From Brevundimonas sp. (lineage in GTDB: Bacteria > Pseudomonadota > Alphaproteobacteria > Caulobacterales > Caulobacteraceae): DNA of 43,744 bases. The notes below the pieces were generated by a model. It was not told the DNA's origin, ran no database searches, and saw only the letters and a list, made by a program, of their open reading frames with translations. Positions 27,854 to 35,646 of the stretch are shown piece after piece. Location of the stretch: positions 1-43,744 of the forward strand of contig NZ_JAUSOE010000070.1 of NCBI RefSeq assembly GCF_030656255.1, in the 5' to 3' direction. Numbering within the stretch: the first letter of the stretch is position 1; each line of letters starts with the position of its first letter. A program made the position numbers and the translations under genes.

Positions 27854-28327
27854 ATGAGCACCTGGCGCACCCGCATCGAACCCTTCACCCGGCCGCTGTT
27901 CTTCGCCTGGTCGCGGCTGACGCGCGGCATGACCCTGGGGGTGCGGGCGGTGGCGGTGGATGACGAGGGGCGGGTGCTGCTGGTCAAGCACACCTATCTG
28001 GCCGGCTGGTGGCTGCCCGGCGGCGGAGTGGACAAGGGCGAGACCACCCAGGCCGCCGTGGTGCGCGAACTGCACGAAGAGGCGGGGCTGATCGCGCGGG
28101 GGGCGCCGCGCCTGGTCTCGATCCATTCCAACGAACGCTTCTTCCCTGGCGATCATGTCGTGGTCTTTCGCATCGACGCCTTCGACAGCGGCGAGCGCAC
28201 CAGTCATGGCGAGATCGCCGAGATCGGCTGGTTTTCTCCCTCCGACCTGCCGGACGACGCCCACCGCAGCACGCGGGCGCGACTGGCCGAGATGTTCGAC
28301 GGCGTACAAATCGATACAAATTGGTGA
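27854..28327 (+). CDS. Nudix hydrolase
   Basis: A 157-residue hydrolase of nucleoside-diphosphate-linked compounds. The Nudix box matches Gx5Ex7REUxEExGU exactly: GGVDKGE, seven residues, then RELHEEAGL (within residues 56-80), binding Mg2+ for catalysis. Substrate cannot be told from sequence. It starts 22 bases after the sulfotransferase stop and may share its transcript. An Arg/Trp-rich N-terminus precedes the fold. Confidence 0.9.
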   Translation: MSTWRTRIEPFTRPLFFAWSRLTRGMTLGVRAVAVDDEGRVLLVKHTYLAGWWLPGGGVDKGETTQAAVVRELHEEAGLIARGAPRLVSIHSNERFFPGDHVVVFRIDAFDSGERTSHGEIAEIGWFSPSDLPDDAHRSTRARLAEMFDGVQIDTNW

Positions 28328-28379
28328 GGCGGATCGGACGGCGCACGGCGTTATTCTGAGGGTCACGAAAGGACGTCCC

Positions 28380-29240
28380 ATGCCCGTCTCCCGCCGCGCC
28401 GCCCTGATGGGCCTGACCCTCGCCGCCCTGCCGCTCTCGACTCCGGCCTTGGCCCAGCGCCGCTTGAGACGCCGGGAAACCCAGACCGGCCGCAGCGCCG
28501 TCGTCCCCGCCCACACCTGGACCTTCGGCACCGATCCGCTCCAGGCCTATGACGTCTATGCCGACCACGGCTCCGGGCCGATCCTGATGTTCGTCCACGG
28601 CGGCGGCTGGTCGCGCGGTGAACGGGCGATGGTCAGCGAACTGCCCGCCTACGCCCAACGCCACGCCCTGACCCTGGCCTCGACCAGCTATCGTCTGGCG
28701 CCCGCCGTCAGCGCCCGCGAATCGGCCATGGACGTCGCCGCCGCCGTGGCCGACCTGAAACGCCGCCTGCCCGGCCGCCCCCTCTATCTGCTGGGCCATT
28801 CGGCCGGCGCCCATCTGGCCGCCCTGGTCGGGATCGACCCCGACTATCTGGGCGCGGTCGGGCTGAAGCCGTCGGATTTGGCGGGGGTCATACTGCTGGA
28901 CGGCGCCGGCTATGACGCCACCGCCTCGCGCGGGGACGGCCGGCTCGACCAGTGGCTGGGCCAGACCTATGACCAGGCCTTCGGCGACCAGGCCGCCGCC
29001 CTGTCGCCCACCCTGCGCGTCCGCCCCGACGTGGCCTATCCGCCCTTCCTGATCTTCCACGTCGCCCGGCGTCAGGATTCGGCCCTCCAGAGCCGCGGCC
29101 TGGCCGACGCCCTGACCCGCGCCGGCGGCCGGGCCGATGTCGTCGCCGCCCCCGACGACAGCCACATGACCATTAACCGCGGCTTCGGCGTCGCCGGCGA
29201 CCCCGAGGGCGAACGCGCCGCTCGCTTCATCTCGGGCTAG
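28380..29240 (+). CDS. Secreted alpha/beta hydrolase (carboxylesterase type)
   Basis: A 286-residue esterase-like protein. N-terminal signal with an Arg pair (SRRAALMGLTLAALPL, ending near ALAQ at 25) suggests Tat or Sec export. Oxyanion-hole motif HGGGW lies near residue 75, the nucleophile elbow is GHSAGAH, and DDSHM near the C-terminus supplies the His. AAAGGA precedes the ATG at 28380; longer in-frame readings overlap the Nudix gene and lack a signal. The substrate is unknown; HGGGW places it near BD-FAE/hormone-sensitive-lipase-type esterases. Confidence 0.88.
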   Translation: MPVSRRAALMGLTLAALPLSTPALAQRRLRRRETQTGRSAVVPAHTWTFGTDPLQAYDVYADHGSGPILMFVHGGGWSRGERAMVSELPAYAQRHALTLASTSYRLAPAVSARESAMDVAAAVADLKRRLPGRPLYLLGHSAGAHLAALVGIDPDYLGAVGLKPSDLAGVILLDGAGYDATASRGDGRLDQWLGQTYDQAFGDQAAALSPTLRVRPDVAYPPFLIFHVARRQDSALQSRGLADALTRAGGRADVVAAPDDSHMTINRGFGVAGDPEGERAARFISG

Positions 29241-29271
29241 CAAACGGCCGGGGCCGTGCTAGCCAAGGCGC

Positions 29272-29718
29272 ATGAACCCGTCCCTGATCGCCCTCCTCAT
29301 CGTCGTCCTGGCTGGGGGCGCCACCGCCCTCCAGGCGCCGACCAACGCCAAGCTGGCGACCGCCGTCGCCTCGCCGGTCAACGCCGCCTTCATCTCCTTC
29401 GCCGTCGGCACCACGGTGCTGGGGATCGTCGCCGCCCTGATGCATACCCGCCCCGACTTCGCCGCCGCCCGGGCGCTGCCCTGGTACGCCTGGCTGGGCG
29501 GGGTCTACGGCGCCTGTTTCGTGGTCGCCGCCGCCTGGGGCGTGCCGCGCCTGGGGGTGGCCATGACCATCACCCTGATGGTCGGCGGCCAGCTTTTGCT
29601 CAGCCTGATCCTCGACCATTTCGGCGCGTTGGGCGTCCCGCGCCAGCCGCTGAACCTGGGCCGGATCGCCGGGGTCGGTCTGGTCTTAGCGGGCGTCCTT
29701 CTGGTTCGGCGGTCGTGA
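29272..29718 (+). CDS. YdcZ-type (DUF606) DMT superfamily membrane protein
   Basis: A 148-residue membrane protein with five hydrophobic segments. The N-terminal pattern GGATALQAPTNAKLATAVASPVNAAFISF is typical of the YdcZ family, half-size members of the drug/metabolite transporter superfamily that often act as pairs. Only one copy is present here, so it would function as a homodimer. Substrate unknown. Seventeen bases separate it from uvrC. Confidence 0.85.
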   Translation: MNPSLIALLIVVLAGGATALQAPTNAKLATAVASPVNAAFISFAVGTTVLGIVAALMHTRPDFAAARALPWYAWLGGVYGACFVVAAAWGVPRLGVAMTITLMVGGQLLLSLILDHFGALGVPRQPLNLGRIAGVGLVLAGVLLVRRS

Positions 29719-29734
29719 GCCTATATCCCCCCGG

Positions 29735-31600
29735 ATGACCGAGGAGACGCTCGATTCGAACCTGACGGCCGCCGCGCTGATCGCCGACGAGGCGCGTCGG
29801 GCGCCCGACAAGCCGGGCGTCTATCGCATGTACGGCGAGGACGGCTCTTGCCTGTATGTCGGCAAGGCCAAGTCGCTGAAAAAGCGCATCGTCCAGTACG
29901 CCCAGGGCCGGTTCCACACCCAGCGCATCGGCCTGATGGTGGCCCAGACCCGGTCGATGGAGCTGGTCGTCACGGCGTCCGAGACCGAGGCCCTGCTGCT
30001 CGAATCCAACTTCATCAAGAAGCTGAAGCCGCGCTTCAACGTCCTGCTGCGCGACGACAAGTCCTTCGCCGAACTGATGATCCGCAGCGACCACCGCGCG
30101 CCCCAGGTGAAGAAGCATCGCGGCGCCCACACCACCCCCGGCCACTACTTCGGCCCCTTCGCCTCGACCTGGGCGGTCAATCGAACCCTGAATACGCTGC
30201 AGAAGGCCTTCCTGCTGCGGTCCTGTTCGGACAGTGTCTACGAAACCCGAACACGCCCCTGCATGCTGCACCAGATCAAGCGCTGCTCGGCCCCCTGCAC
30301 CGGCCTGATCTCGCTGGAAGACTACGGCGAGCTGGTGACAGAGGCCGAACAGTTCCTGCGCGGCAAGTCGCGCGCCGTCATCGGCCGCCTGTCGCAGGAG
30401 ATGCAGGCCGCCTCCGACGAGATGGATTTCGAACAGGCCGCCCGCGTGCGCGACCGCATCCGCGCCCTGTCCGCCATTTCCATGGAGAACTCCGTCAGCG
30501 CCGACAGCGTGGCCGAAGGCGACGTCTTCGCCCTGCACTCCGACGGCGGCCAGGCCTGCGTCCAGGTCTTCTTCTATCGCGCCGGCCAGAACTGGGGCGG
30601 CCGCGCCTATTTCCCGCGCGTGGACAAGACCGACACCGATCCTGAGATCCTGGCCGCCTTCCTGGGTCAGTTCTACGAGGACAAGCCGATCCCGCGCCTG
30701 ATCCTCTCCAACGTCCGCCCGCACGAGCTGGAGCTGCTGGAAGAGGCCTTCTCGATGAAGGCGGACCGCAAGATCGAGATCGTCCGCCCGATGCGCGGCG
30801 AGAAGCTGGCCTTGGTCGACCACGCCCTGACCAACGCCCGCGAGGCCCTGGGCCGCCGCCTCGCCGAAAGCTCGGCCCAAGGGAAAATCCTGGACGAGGT
30901 CTGCGAGGCCTTCGGCCTGGAGACCCGGCCCGAGCGGATCGAGATCTACGACAACGCCCATATCCAGGGCACGAACGCGGTCGGCGGCATGGTCGTGGCC
31001 GGCCCCGACGGCTTCCAGAAGTCGCAGTATCGCAAGTTCAACATCCGGGGCGAGGATCTGACGCCCGGCGACGACTACGGCATGATGCGCGAGGTCATGC
31101 GCCGCCGCTTCGCCCGCCTGGTCAAGGACGAGGAAGAGGGCGAGGACGCCGTCCGTCCCGACCTGCTGCTGATCGACGGCGGCGCCGGGCAGTTGGCCGA
31201 GGTGCTGGCGGTCCTGGCCGACCTGGGCCTGGACGACATCGCTGTGGTCGGGGTCGCCAAGGGGCCGGATCGCGACGCGGGCATGGAAAAGTTTTTCATG
31301 CCCGGCAAGCCGCCCTTCATGCTGCCGCTGAAGTCCCCGGCCCTCTACTATCTCCAGCGGCTCCGTGACGAGGCCCACCGTTTCGCCAACGGCGCCCACG
31401 CCAAGCGCCGCTCGATGGACATCAAGAAGAATCCCCTCGACGAGATCGAAGGCGTCGGCCCGGGCCGCAAGAAGGCCCTGCTCCACGCCTTCGGCTCCGC
31501 CAAGGGCGTCGGCCGCGCCTCGGTGTCGGACCTGGTCAAGGTGGACGGCATCAACCAACCCCTGGCCGAACGCATCCACGCCTTCTTCAGGCAGCCATAG
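29735..31600 (+). CDS. uvrC: UvrABC system excinuclease subunit UvrC
   Basis: Dual-incision nuclease of nucleotide excision repair. The 621 residues hold the N-terminal GIY-YIG domain (GVYRMYGEDGSCLYVGKA near 29-46), a Cys-rich segment (LHQIKRCSAPC), the UVR motif EMDFEQAARVRDRI for UvrB binding, the RNase H-like 5' nuclease with EIYDNAHIQGT and LLIDGGAGQL, and C-terminal tandem helix-hairpin-helix (EIEGVGPGRKKALL). In many alphaproteobacteria pgsA follows uvrC; here a vapBC pair and a carbonic anhydrase gene lie between uvrC and a PgsA-like gene. Confidence 0.97.
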   Translation: MTEETLDSNLTAAALIADEARRAPDKPGVYRMYGEDGSCLYVGKAKSLKKRIVQYAQGRFHTQRIGLMVAQTRSMELVVTASETEALLLESNFIKKLKPRFNVLLRDDKSFAELMIRSDHRAPQVKKHRGAHTTPGHYFGPFASTWAVNRTLNTLQKAFLLRSCSDSVYETRTRPCMLHQIKRCSAPCTGLISLEDYGELVTEAEQFLRGKSRAVIGRLSQEMQAASDEMDFEQAARVRDRIRALSAISMENSVSADSVAEGDVFALHSDGGQACVQVFFYRAGQNWGGRAYFPRVDKTDTDPEILAAFLGQFYEDKPIPRLILSNVRPHELELLEEAFSMKADRKIEIVRPMRGEKLALVDHALTNAREALGRRLAESSAQGKILDEVCEAFGLETRPERIEIYDNAHIQGTNAVGGMVVAGPDGFQKSQYRKFNIRGEDLTPGDDYGMMREVMRRRFARLVKDEEEGEDAVRPDLLLIDGGAGQLAEVLAVLADLGLDDIAVVGVAKGPDRDAGMEKFFMPGKPPFMLPLKSPALYYLQRLRDEAHRFANGAHAKRRSMDIKKNPLDEIEGVGPGRKKALLHAFGSAKGVGRASVSDLVKVDGINQPLAERIHAFFRQP

Positions 31601-31606
31601 GCCGCC

Positions 31607-31993
31607 TCACCACTCCAGCAGGGTCAGGCCGGGAATGTCGCGAAAGTCGTCGGCGTTGCGGGTCACCAGCGTCGCGCCCGAAGTGATCGCCTGCGCCGCG
31701 ATCATCCGGTCCAAAACCTTGCGGCGTGAGAAGCCGCAGGTTTCGACGATGACGCGGTACGCCTTCGCCTCGTCGGATCCGAATGGAAGCACCGGCACGA
31801 CCTCCAGCAGAGCGTCCAACCGCGCCCGCCGTTCTGCGGTGCTTGCGTCCAGCCGGCCAAGATCGGCTTCCAACTCCACGCGGCTGATGACGGACAGCAG
31901 AAGCGGAGGATCAAGGGCGTCCACCCGTTCGTCGATCAGCGCGTCGCCATCCCGCAGATGAATGGCGACATTGGTGTCAAGCATATAGGCCAC
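31607..31993 (-). CDS. vapC: VapC-type PIN-domain toxin (second vapBC pair)
   Basis: A 128-residue PIN-domain endoribonuclease. Acidic site residues are visible in MLDTNVAIHL (Asp at 6), RVELEADL and LDRMIAAQA, with LVTRNADDFRDIPGL near the end. The GTG at 31993 starts two bases after the vapB stop; an ATG three codons on is the alternative. It converges on uvrC with six bases between stops. It is unrelated in close sequence to the first VapC, so the two pairs are separate acquisitions. Confidence 0.92.
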   Translation of the reverse strand: MAYMLDTNVAIHLRDGDALIDERVDALDPPLLLSVISRVELEADLGRLDASTAERRARLDALLEVVPVLPFGSDEAKAYRVIVETCGFSRRKVLDRMIAAQAITSGATLVTRNADDFRDIPGLTLLEW

Positions 31994-31995
31994 GC

Positions 31996-32232
31996 CTAGA
32001 GACCCGGACGTTCGGGGATCTCGACCTCGTGGCGAATACCGATGCTGGCCGGCTTAGGCAGGCTACGAAGCTTGGCCAGCATCTCTTTGACAGGTTTTCG
32101 CTTAGGCGAAATGGTAACGACGTCGCCCTTGCGATCGATCTCGACCTCGACGCCCGGCCCAAACGCAAATTCCTTGGGCAGGCGTACGGCTTCACTGTTG
32201 CCGCTGCGGAATGTTCGACTGGTGACGGGCAT
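31996..32232 (-). CDS. vapB: VapB-type antitoxin (second vapBC pair)
   Basis: A 78-residue AbrB-fold antitoxin. Residues 1-45 carry the motif TFRSGNSEAVRLPKEFAF and a beta-rich GVEVEIDRKGDVVTISPK; the C-terminal tail binds toxin. The ATG at 32232 is chosen because AAGGAG lies just before it; a longer frame from 32283 would run through the promoter and operator. It probably represses at the palindrome 32245-32262. Confidence 0.9.
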   Translation of the reverse strand: MPVTSRTFRSGNSEAVRLPKEFAFGPGVEVEIDRKGDVVTISPKRKPVKEMLAKLRSLPKPASIGIRHEVEIPERPGL

Positions 32233-32244
32233 GGCGCGCTCCTT

Positions 32245-32283
32245 TGTATACACACGTATACACGATTTATCGACGCGGCTCAA
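32245..32283 (-). promoter_or_regulatory. Second vapBC promoter and operator
   Basis: The perfect inverted repeat TGTATAC-N4-GTATACA (32245-32262) overlaps the -10 TATACG (32260-32255) of a minus-strand promoter whose -35 is TTGAGC (32283-32278) at 17-bp spacing. The placement from the -10 to the ribosome binding site is what is expected for VapBC autorepression. Its sequence is unrelated to the first vapBC operator. Confidence 0.65.
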
Positions 32284-32292
32284 AGCGCTACA
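32267..32292 (+). promoter_or_regulatory. Candidate carbonic anhydrase promoter (leaderless)
   Basis: GCTACA (32287-32292) fits the Caulobacter housekeeping -10 GCTANA, with a weak -35 TTATCG (32267-32272) at a spacing compatible with that consensus. Transcription would start near 32299, two bases before the ATG. It overlaps the divergent vapBC promoter face to face, so VapBC binding could affect both. Confidence 0.35.
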
Positions 32293-32300
32293 GGCGCCTT

Positions 32301-32921
32301 ATGAGCGACATCAACGATGAACTGACCGCCGGCTATCGCCGCTTCCGCGCCGACCAATGGCCTGCCGCCCGCGCCGAGTATGAAGCCCTGGCCCAGGGCC
32401 AGAAGCCGCACACCCTGATCGTGGCCTGTTCGGACAGCCGCGCCGATCCGGCCCTGATCTTCGACGCGGCGCCCGGCCAGCTGTTCGTGGTGCGCAACGT
32501 CGCCAATCTGGTGCCGCCTTATGAGCCCGACGGCCTGCTGCACGGGGTTTCGGCGGCGCTGGAGTTCGGGGTCAAGGTGCTGAACGTCAAGCGCATCGTG
32601 GTCATGGGTCACGCCCACTGCGGCGGGGTCAACGCCATGCTGAACGGCGCGCCCGACAGCTGCGCCGACTTCGTAGCCCCCTGGGTGGCGCAAGGCTCGG
32701 CGGTGGTCCGCCGCGTGGCCGAGGAAGTGTCCGAAGACCAGGTCGAAGGCGCCGCCGAAGAGGCCGTCGTCCGCCTGTCCATCGAAAACCTGCGCACCTT
32801 CCCCTGGATCGCCGAACGCGAGGCGGCCGGCGAACTGACCCTGACCGGCCTGCATTTCGGCATCGCCGACGGCGTCCTGCGCGCCCTGACCAACAAGTCG
32901 AGGTTCGAACCGTTGGCGTGA
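32301..32921 (+). CDS. Beta-class carbonic anhydrase
   Basis: Zinc enzyme interconverting CO2 and bicarbonate, 206 residues. Zinc ligands are Cys43 and Asp45 with Arg47 (ACSDSR), His104 and Cys107 (GHAHCGG). The ATG at 32301 gives the usual short helical N-terminus (DINDELTAGYRRFR); the upstream frame enters the vapBC operator. It is followed by a PgsA-like gene 38 bases on and may be co-transcribed with it. Confidence 0.94.
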   Translation: MSDINDELTAGYRRFRADQWPAARAEYEALAQGQKPHTLIVACSDSRADPALIFDAAPGQLFVVRNVANLVPPYEPDGLLHGVSAALEFGVKVLNVKRIVVMGHAHCGGVNAMLNGAPDSCADFVAPWVAQGSAVVRRVAEEVSEDQVEGAAEEAVVRLSIENLRTFPWIAEREAAGELTLTGLHFGIADGVLRALTNKSRFEPLA

Positions 32922-32959
32922 TCGCCGAACCATGCCACACCCGGCGCGTTGCAACGGAC

Positions 32960-33610
32960 ATGACGATGACCACCGCCCACCGCGCCAATCCCATTCCGAA
33001 CATCCTGACCGGCATCCGCCTGTTCGCCGGGGTGGTCATGTTCGCCATGATGGCCGGGGCGGCGCCGGGGGCGCTGGACGCCTGGCTGTCGCCGGACACC
33101 CAGGCCAAGTTCGGGATCTGGGCCTTCTGGATCTTCGTCATCGCCGCTTCGACCGACTGGGTCGACGGCTTCCTGGCGCGCCGCTGGAACTCGACCACAC
33201 GCTGGGGCGCCATTCTGGACCCGATCGCGGACAAGGTGCTGATCACGGGGGCCATCCTTGGCGTGCTCGCCTCCGGCTCCCTGCCGGGCATCGCCCTGCC
33301 CTGCGGCCTGATCCTGTTCCGTGAGTTCGCGGTCTCGGCCCTGCGCGAGACCATGGCCGGTCGGATCGAACTGCCCGTGACCCTGGCCGCCAAGTGGAAG
33401 ACCACCGTGCAGATGGTGGCCCTGGCCGCGCTTCAGCTGACCCTGTTGTGGACCGCCTTCGGCCTGCAGGAGCCGGACGGTTCGCCCCTGTCGTGGCAGC
33501 CGGCGTTCGAATCCTTCGCCGTCTTCCTGATCTGGTTCGCCGCCGTCATCACCCTGTGGACCGGCTGGCAGTATTTCCGCGAAGCCAAACGCCAGATGCG
33601 GGATCTTTAG
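32960..33610 (+). CDS. pgsA: CDP-diacylglycerol-glycerol-3-phosphate 3-phosphatidyltransferase (PgsA-like)
   Basis: Integral membrane CDP-alcohol phosphatidyltransferase of 216 residues, making phosphatidylglycerol phosphate for PG and cardiolipin. The catalytic motif D-x2-DG-x2-AR-x8-G-x3-D-x3-D is complete (Asp66, Asp69, Asp87, Asp91), and the N-terminus IPNILTGIRL is typical. Later segments form membrane helices. The start could be 32960 or the ATG at 32966; an upstream GTG at 32918 overlaps the previous gene and is less likely. Confidence 0.9.
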   Translation: MTMTTAHRANPIPNILTGIRLFAGVVMFAMMAGAAPGALDAWLSPDTQAKFGIWAFWIFVIAASTDWVDGFLARRWNSTTRWGAILDPIADKVLITGAILGVLASGSLPGIALPCGLILFREFAVSALRETMAGRIELPVTLAAKWKTTVQMVALAALQLTLLWTAFGLQEPDGSPLSWQPAFESFAVFLIWFAAVITLWTGWQYFREAKRQMRDL

Positions 33611-34122
33611 GGCCTGAGCGTCAAGCCGTTCGGCGTCGCCTCGAAAGCGGACAGCCGGCCCAGATAGCTCCTGCCCACCAGCGAATACGTCAGGCCGTCC
33701 TCGACCACCAGGGCCTCGACATAGTCGACCCGAACGCCGGCGACCGAGATCGTCTTCAGGTCGACCGGCGCGGCCCGCACCACGCCCGAAGCGGTCTGGA
33801 CCTTGCCGGTGAAGGCTTCGGGCGCCGGATCGACGCCCAGCCGACGCGCGTCGGCGCGGGTCAGGGCCACCACGGTGGCGCCCGTATCCACCAGCACCTG
33901 CACCGCACGGCCTTCGATCTTGGCCTGGGCCCAGTAATGGCCGTCCGGTCCCTTGACCACCTGGGTCGGGGTTCCAGACGCGGAGGCCGTGATCGCGACA
34001 TCGGCGGTCGCCGCCATGGCGGCCTCTCCGCCTTGCAGATGACGGATCGTCAAAGCTGTCGCGAACGAGGCCACAAGGGCGACGCTCATCACGGCGGCGG
34101 ACTGAAGGTCGATGCGGATCAT
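33607..34122 (-). CDS. Retropepsin-like aspartic protease (TIGR02281 type), membrane-anchored
   Basis: A 171-residue clan AA aspartic protease. One N-terminal membrane segment (about residues 9-26) is followed by a periplasmic retropepsin-like domain with the single active-site motif LVDTGAT (Asp79); such proteins work as dimers. The C-terminal part includes LVGRSYLGRL, the usual end of the family. Related proteins are widespread in alphaproteobacteria. The stop overlaps the pgsA stop region by four bases, so the two genes converge. Confidence 0.85.
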   Translation of the reverse strand: MIRIDLQSAAVMSVALVASFATALTIRHLQGGEAAMAATADVAITASASGTPTQVVKGPDGHYWAQAKIEGRAVQVLVDTGATVVALTRADARRLGVDPAPEAFTGKVQTASGVVRAAPVDLKTISVAGVRVDYVEALVVEDGLTYSLVGRSYLGRLSAFEATPNGLTLRP

Positions 34123-34196
34123 GGACCCTGCCTATCCGACCCAGGTTGGAATGCGGTGAACCGACTTGGCTGACGAAACCTTAAGCCCCGACCGAC

Positions 34197-34415
34197 CTAG
34201 CCCAGCTTGGCCGGGTCCACCCGAGACCGTCGAGACGGCAGATCCGCCATCACCGCCGCCCGTTCTGCGTCGCTGAGCGCGCGCCATCCAGCGATCTCGC
34301 CCAAGGTCCGGAAACATCCCAGACACAGGCCGCTTTCGCCGTCGACGGCGCACACCATGACGCAGGGCGTGGCGATCGACTTCGGCGGCCCGGCCGGGCG
34401 CGGGGCCTCGCTCAA
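34197..34415 (-). CDS. DUF1289 family small Cys-rich protein
   Basis: A 72-residue protein with the DUF1289 pattern TPCVMVCAVDGESGLCLGCF (Cys-x3-Cys-x8-Cys-x2-Cys), which probably binds a metal, then a Trp-containing helix (EIAGWRALSDAERAAVMADL). The start is a TTG at 34415, inferred because no ATG or GTG lies between it and the Cys motif in a sensible place. TATATT at 34437-34432 could be its -10, giving a very short leader. Function unknown. Confidence 0.78.
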   Translation of the reverse strand: MSEAPRPAGPPKSIATPCVMVCAVDGESGLCLGCFRTLGEIAGWRALSDAERAAVMADLPSRRSRVDPAKLG

Positions 34416-34459
34416 TGTGACACCGTCAAGAAATATACTCCGCTTGCTGATCGATAAAT

Positions 34460-34487
34460 TTGCAATTTCCGCGAAGCTGTCTATCTT
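34460..34487 (+). promoter_or_regulatory. Promoter of the 50-codon small ORF
   Basis: TTGCAA (34460-34465), a 16-bp spacer and TATCTT (34482-34487) match sigma-70 elements at four of six positions each, in an AT-richer stretch unlike the surroundings. The predicted leader of about 78 bases contains a GANTC site (GATTC, 34517-34521). Confidence 0.45.
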
Positions 34488-34571
34488 GGGCTCTGACGCG
34501 AAACGACTGATGGTGAGATTCCATAGGTACGACGCGTCTCTTTTCATCGTTCTGCGAAAGGAGACGCCAAA

Positions 34572-34724
34572 ATGAACGATAAGGAGCGTAACCTCCAACA
34601 CGCCATGATGTCCTTCGCCCTTTGGGGCGGGATGCTGGTCAACAGTCGGCACCTGCCGTCGAACTCGGGACGGGCGGTCAGCCATCCGTCCAACTTCGTA
34701 CCCTATACGCCCAAGAAACGCTGA
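34572..34724 (+). CDS. 50-residue hypothetical protein
   Basis: A compact ORF beginning MNDKERNLQHAMMSFALWGG and ending in a basic KKR. AAAGGAG lies eight bases before the ATG. A short hydrophobic patch (MSFALWGGMLV, about 13-23) is too short for a clear membrane span; the rest is polar with several Ser, Asn and Pro. Its own promoter and a strong intrinsic terminator flank it, which supports expression of a real gene. Not recognised; no function is proposed. Confidence 0.75.
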   Translation: MNDKERNLQHAMMSFALWGGMLVNSRHLPSNSGRAVSHPSNFVPYTPKKR

Positions 34725-34750
34725 CGGCCTCGAAAGCCTGATGCTGCGGA

Positions 34751-34774
34751 AGCCCCGGTCCAGCCGGGGCTTTT
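34751..34774 (+). terminator. Rho-independent terminator after the 50-codon ORF
   Basis: AGCCCCGG (34751-34758) pairs perfectly with CCGGGGCT (34764-34771) around TCCAG, followed by a T-run. It is the clearest intrinsic terminator in the window and lies 26 bases after the small ORF. Confidence 0.85.
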
Positions 34775-34839
34775 GCAATTCCGGGCTTGCCTGACGCGGC
34801 GTTCGCGGTCGATGACGGCGGGGAACGAGGGAGACGACC

Positions 34840-35637
34840 ATGGGCCTGATCACTGAAACGAGACAGGGCGCGATCCTGGTCTGGACGCTGGACCGCGAGG
34901 CCCGGCTGAACGCCCTGCCCGATATGACGGACGGGGAAGAGTTCGCCGAGGCCTGCGCCCGCGCCAATGCGGACATGACGGTCAAATGCGTGGTCCTGAC
35001 CGGCGCCGGGCGCGCCTTCTCCGCCGGCGGCGACCTGACCGCCATGCGCGACCGCCGCGATCTGTTCGAGGGGTCCGGCGCCGACATCCGCGCGCGCTAT
35101 CGCCGCGTCGTCCACCGGATCGTCCGCAGCCTCTATGATCTGGAGATCCCGCTGGTCTCGGCCGTCAACGGCCCGGCCATGGGCCTGGGCTGCGGCATCG
35201 CCGCCACGGCGGACATCCGCATCGCGTCGGACCGCGCCAGCTTCGGCGTGCCCTTCCTGAAGTTGGGCATCATTCCCGGCGACGGGGGCGCGTGGCGGCT
35301 GCCGCGCGACGTCGGCTACGCCCGCGCCGCCGAAATGCTGTTCACCGGCCGCAGCGTCGACGCCGAGACGGCCGAGCGTTGGGGCCTGGTCAACCGGGTC
35401 GTGCCGCACGACCGGTTGATGGAAGAAGCCCTGGTCACCGCTGGCCAGATCGCCGCCCAGCCGCCCCAAGCCCTGCGCATGGCCAAGACCCTGATGCGCC
35501 AAGGCCGCGATCAGACCTTCGAACAGATCCTGGAGCTCTCGGCCGCGATGCAGGCCCTGGCCCACATGACCGACGACCATCTGGAGGGCGTGAACGCCGT
35601 GCTGGACAAGCGGCCAGGCGAATTCACCGGCCGCTGA
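34840..35637 (+). CDS. Crotonase/enoyl-CoA hydratase family protein
   Basis: A 265-residue crotonase-fold protein acting on an acyl-CoA. Oxyanion-hole segments are AFSAGGDLTAM (59-69) and the Gly-rich GPAMGLGCGIAATADIR (111-127). In hydratases the first catalytic Glu lies in a PE motif before the lysine-rich loop; here that position is Phe139 (GVPFLKLG), while the second Glu position is kept as Glu165 (AAEMLFTG). So classical enoyl-CoA hydration is doubtful and another crotonase reaction is possible. GAGGGAG precedes the ATG. Confidence 0.85.
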   Translation: MGLITETRQGAILVWTLDREARLNALPDMTDGEEFAEACARANADMTVKCVVLTGAGRAFSAGGDLTAMRDRRDLFEGSGADIRARYRRVVHRIVRSLYDLEIPLVSAVNGPAMGLGCGIAATADIRIASDRASFGVPFLKLGIIPGDGGAWRLPRDVGYARAAEMLFTGRSVDAETAERWGLVNRVVPHDRLMEEALVTAGQIAAQPPQALRMAKTLMRQGRDQTFEQILELSAAMQALAHMTDDHLEGVNAVLDKRPGEFTGR

Positions 35638-35646
35638 TCCGTTTGC

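Noticed and set aside
32899..32915. GGTTCGAACC as a tRNA T-loop
   Set aside because: It is inside the end of the carbonic anhydrase gene and no acceptor or anticodon stem can be formed around it.
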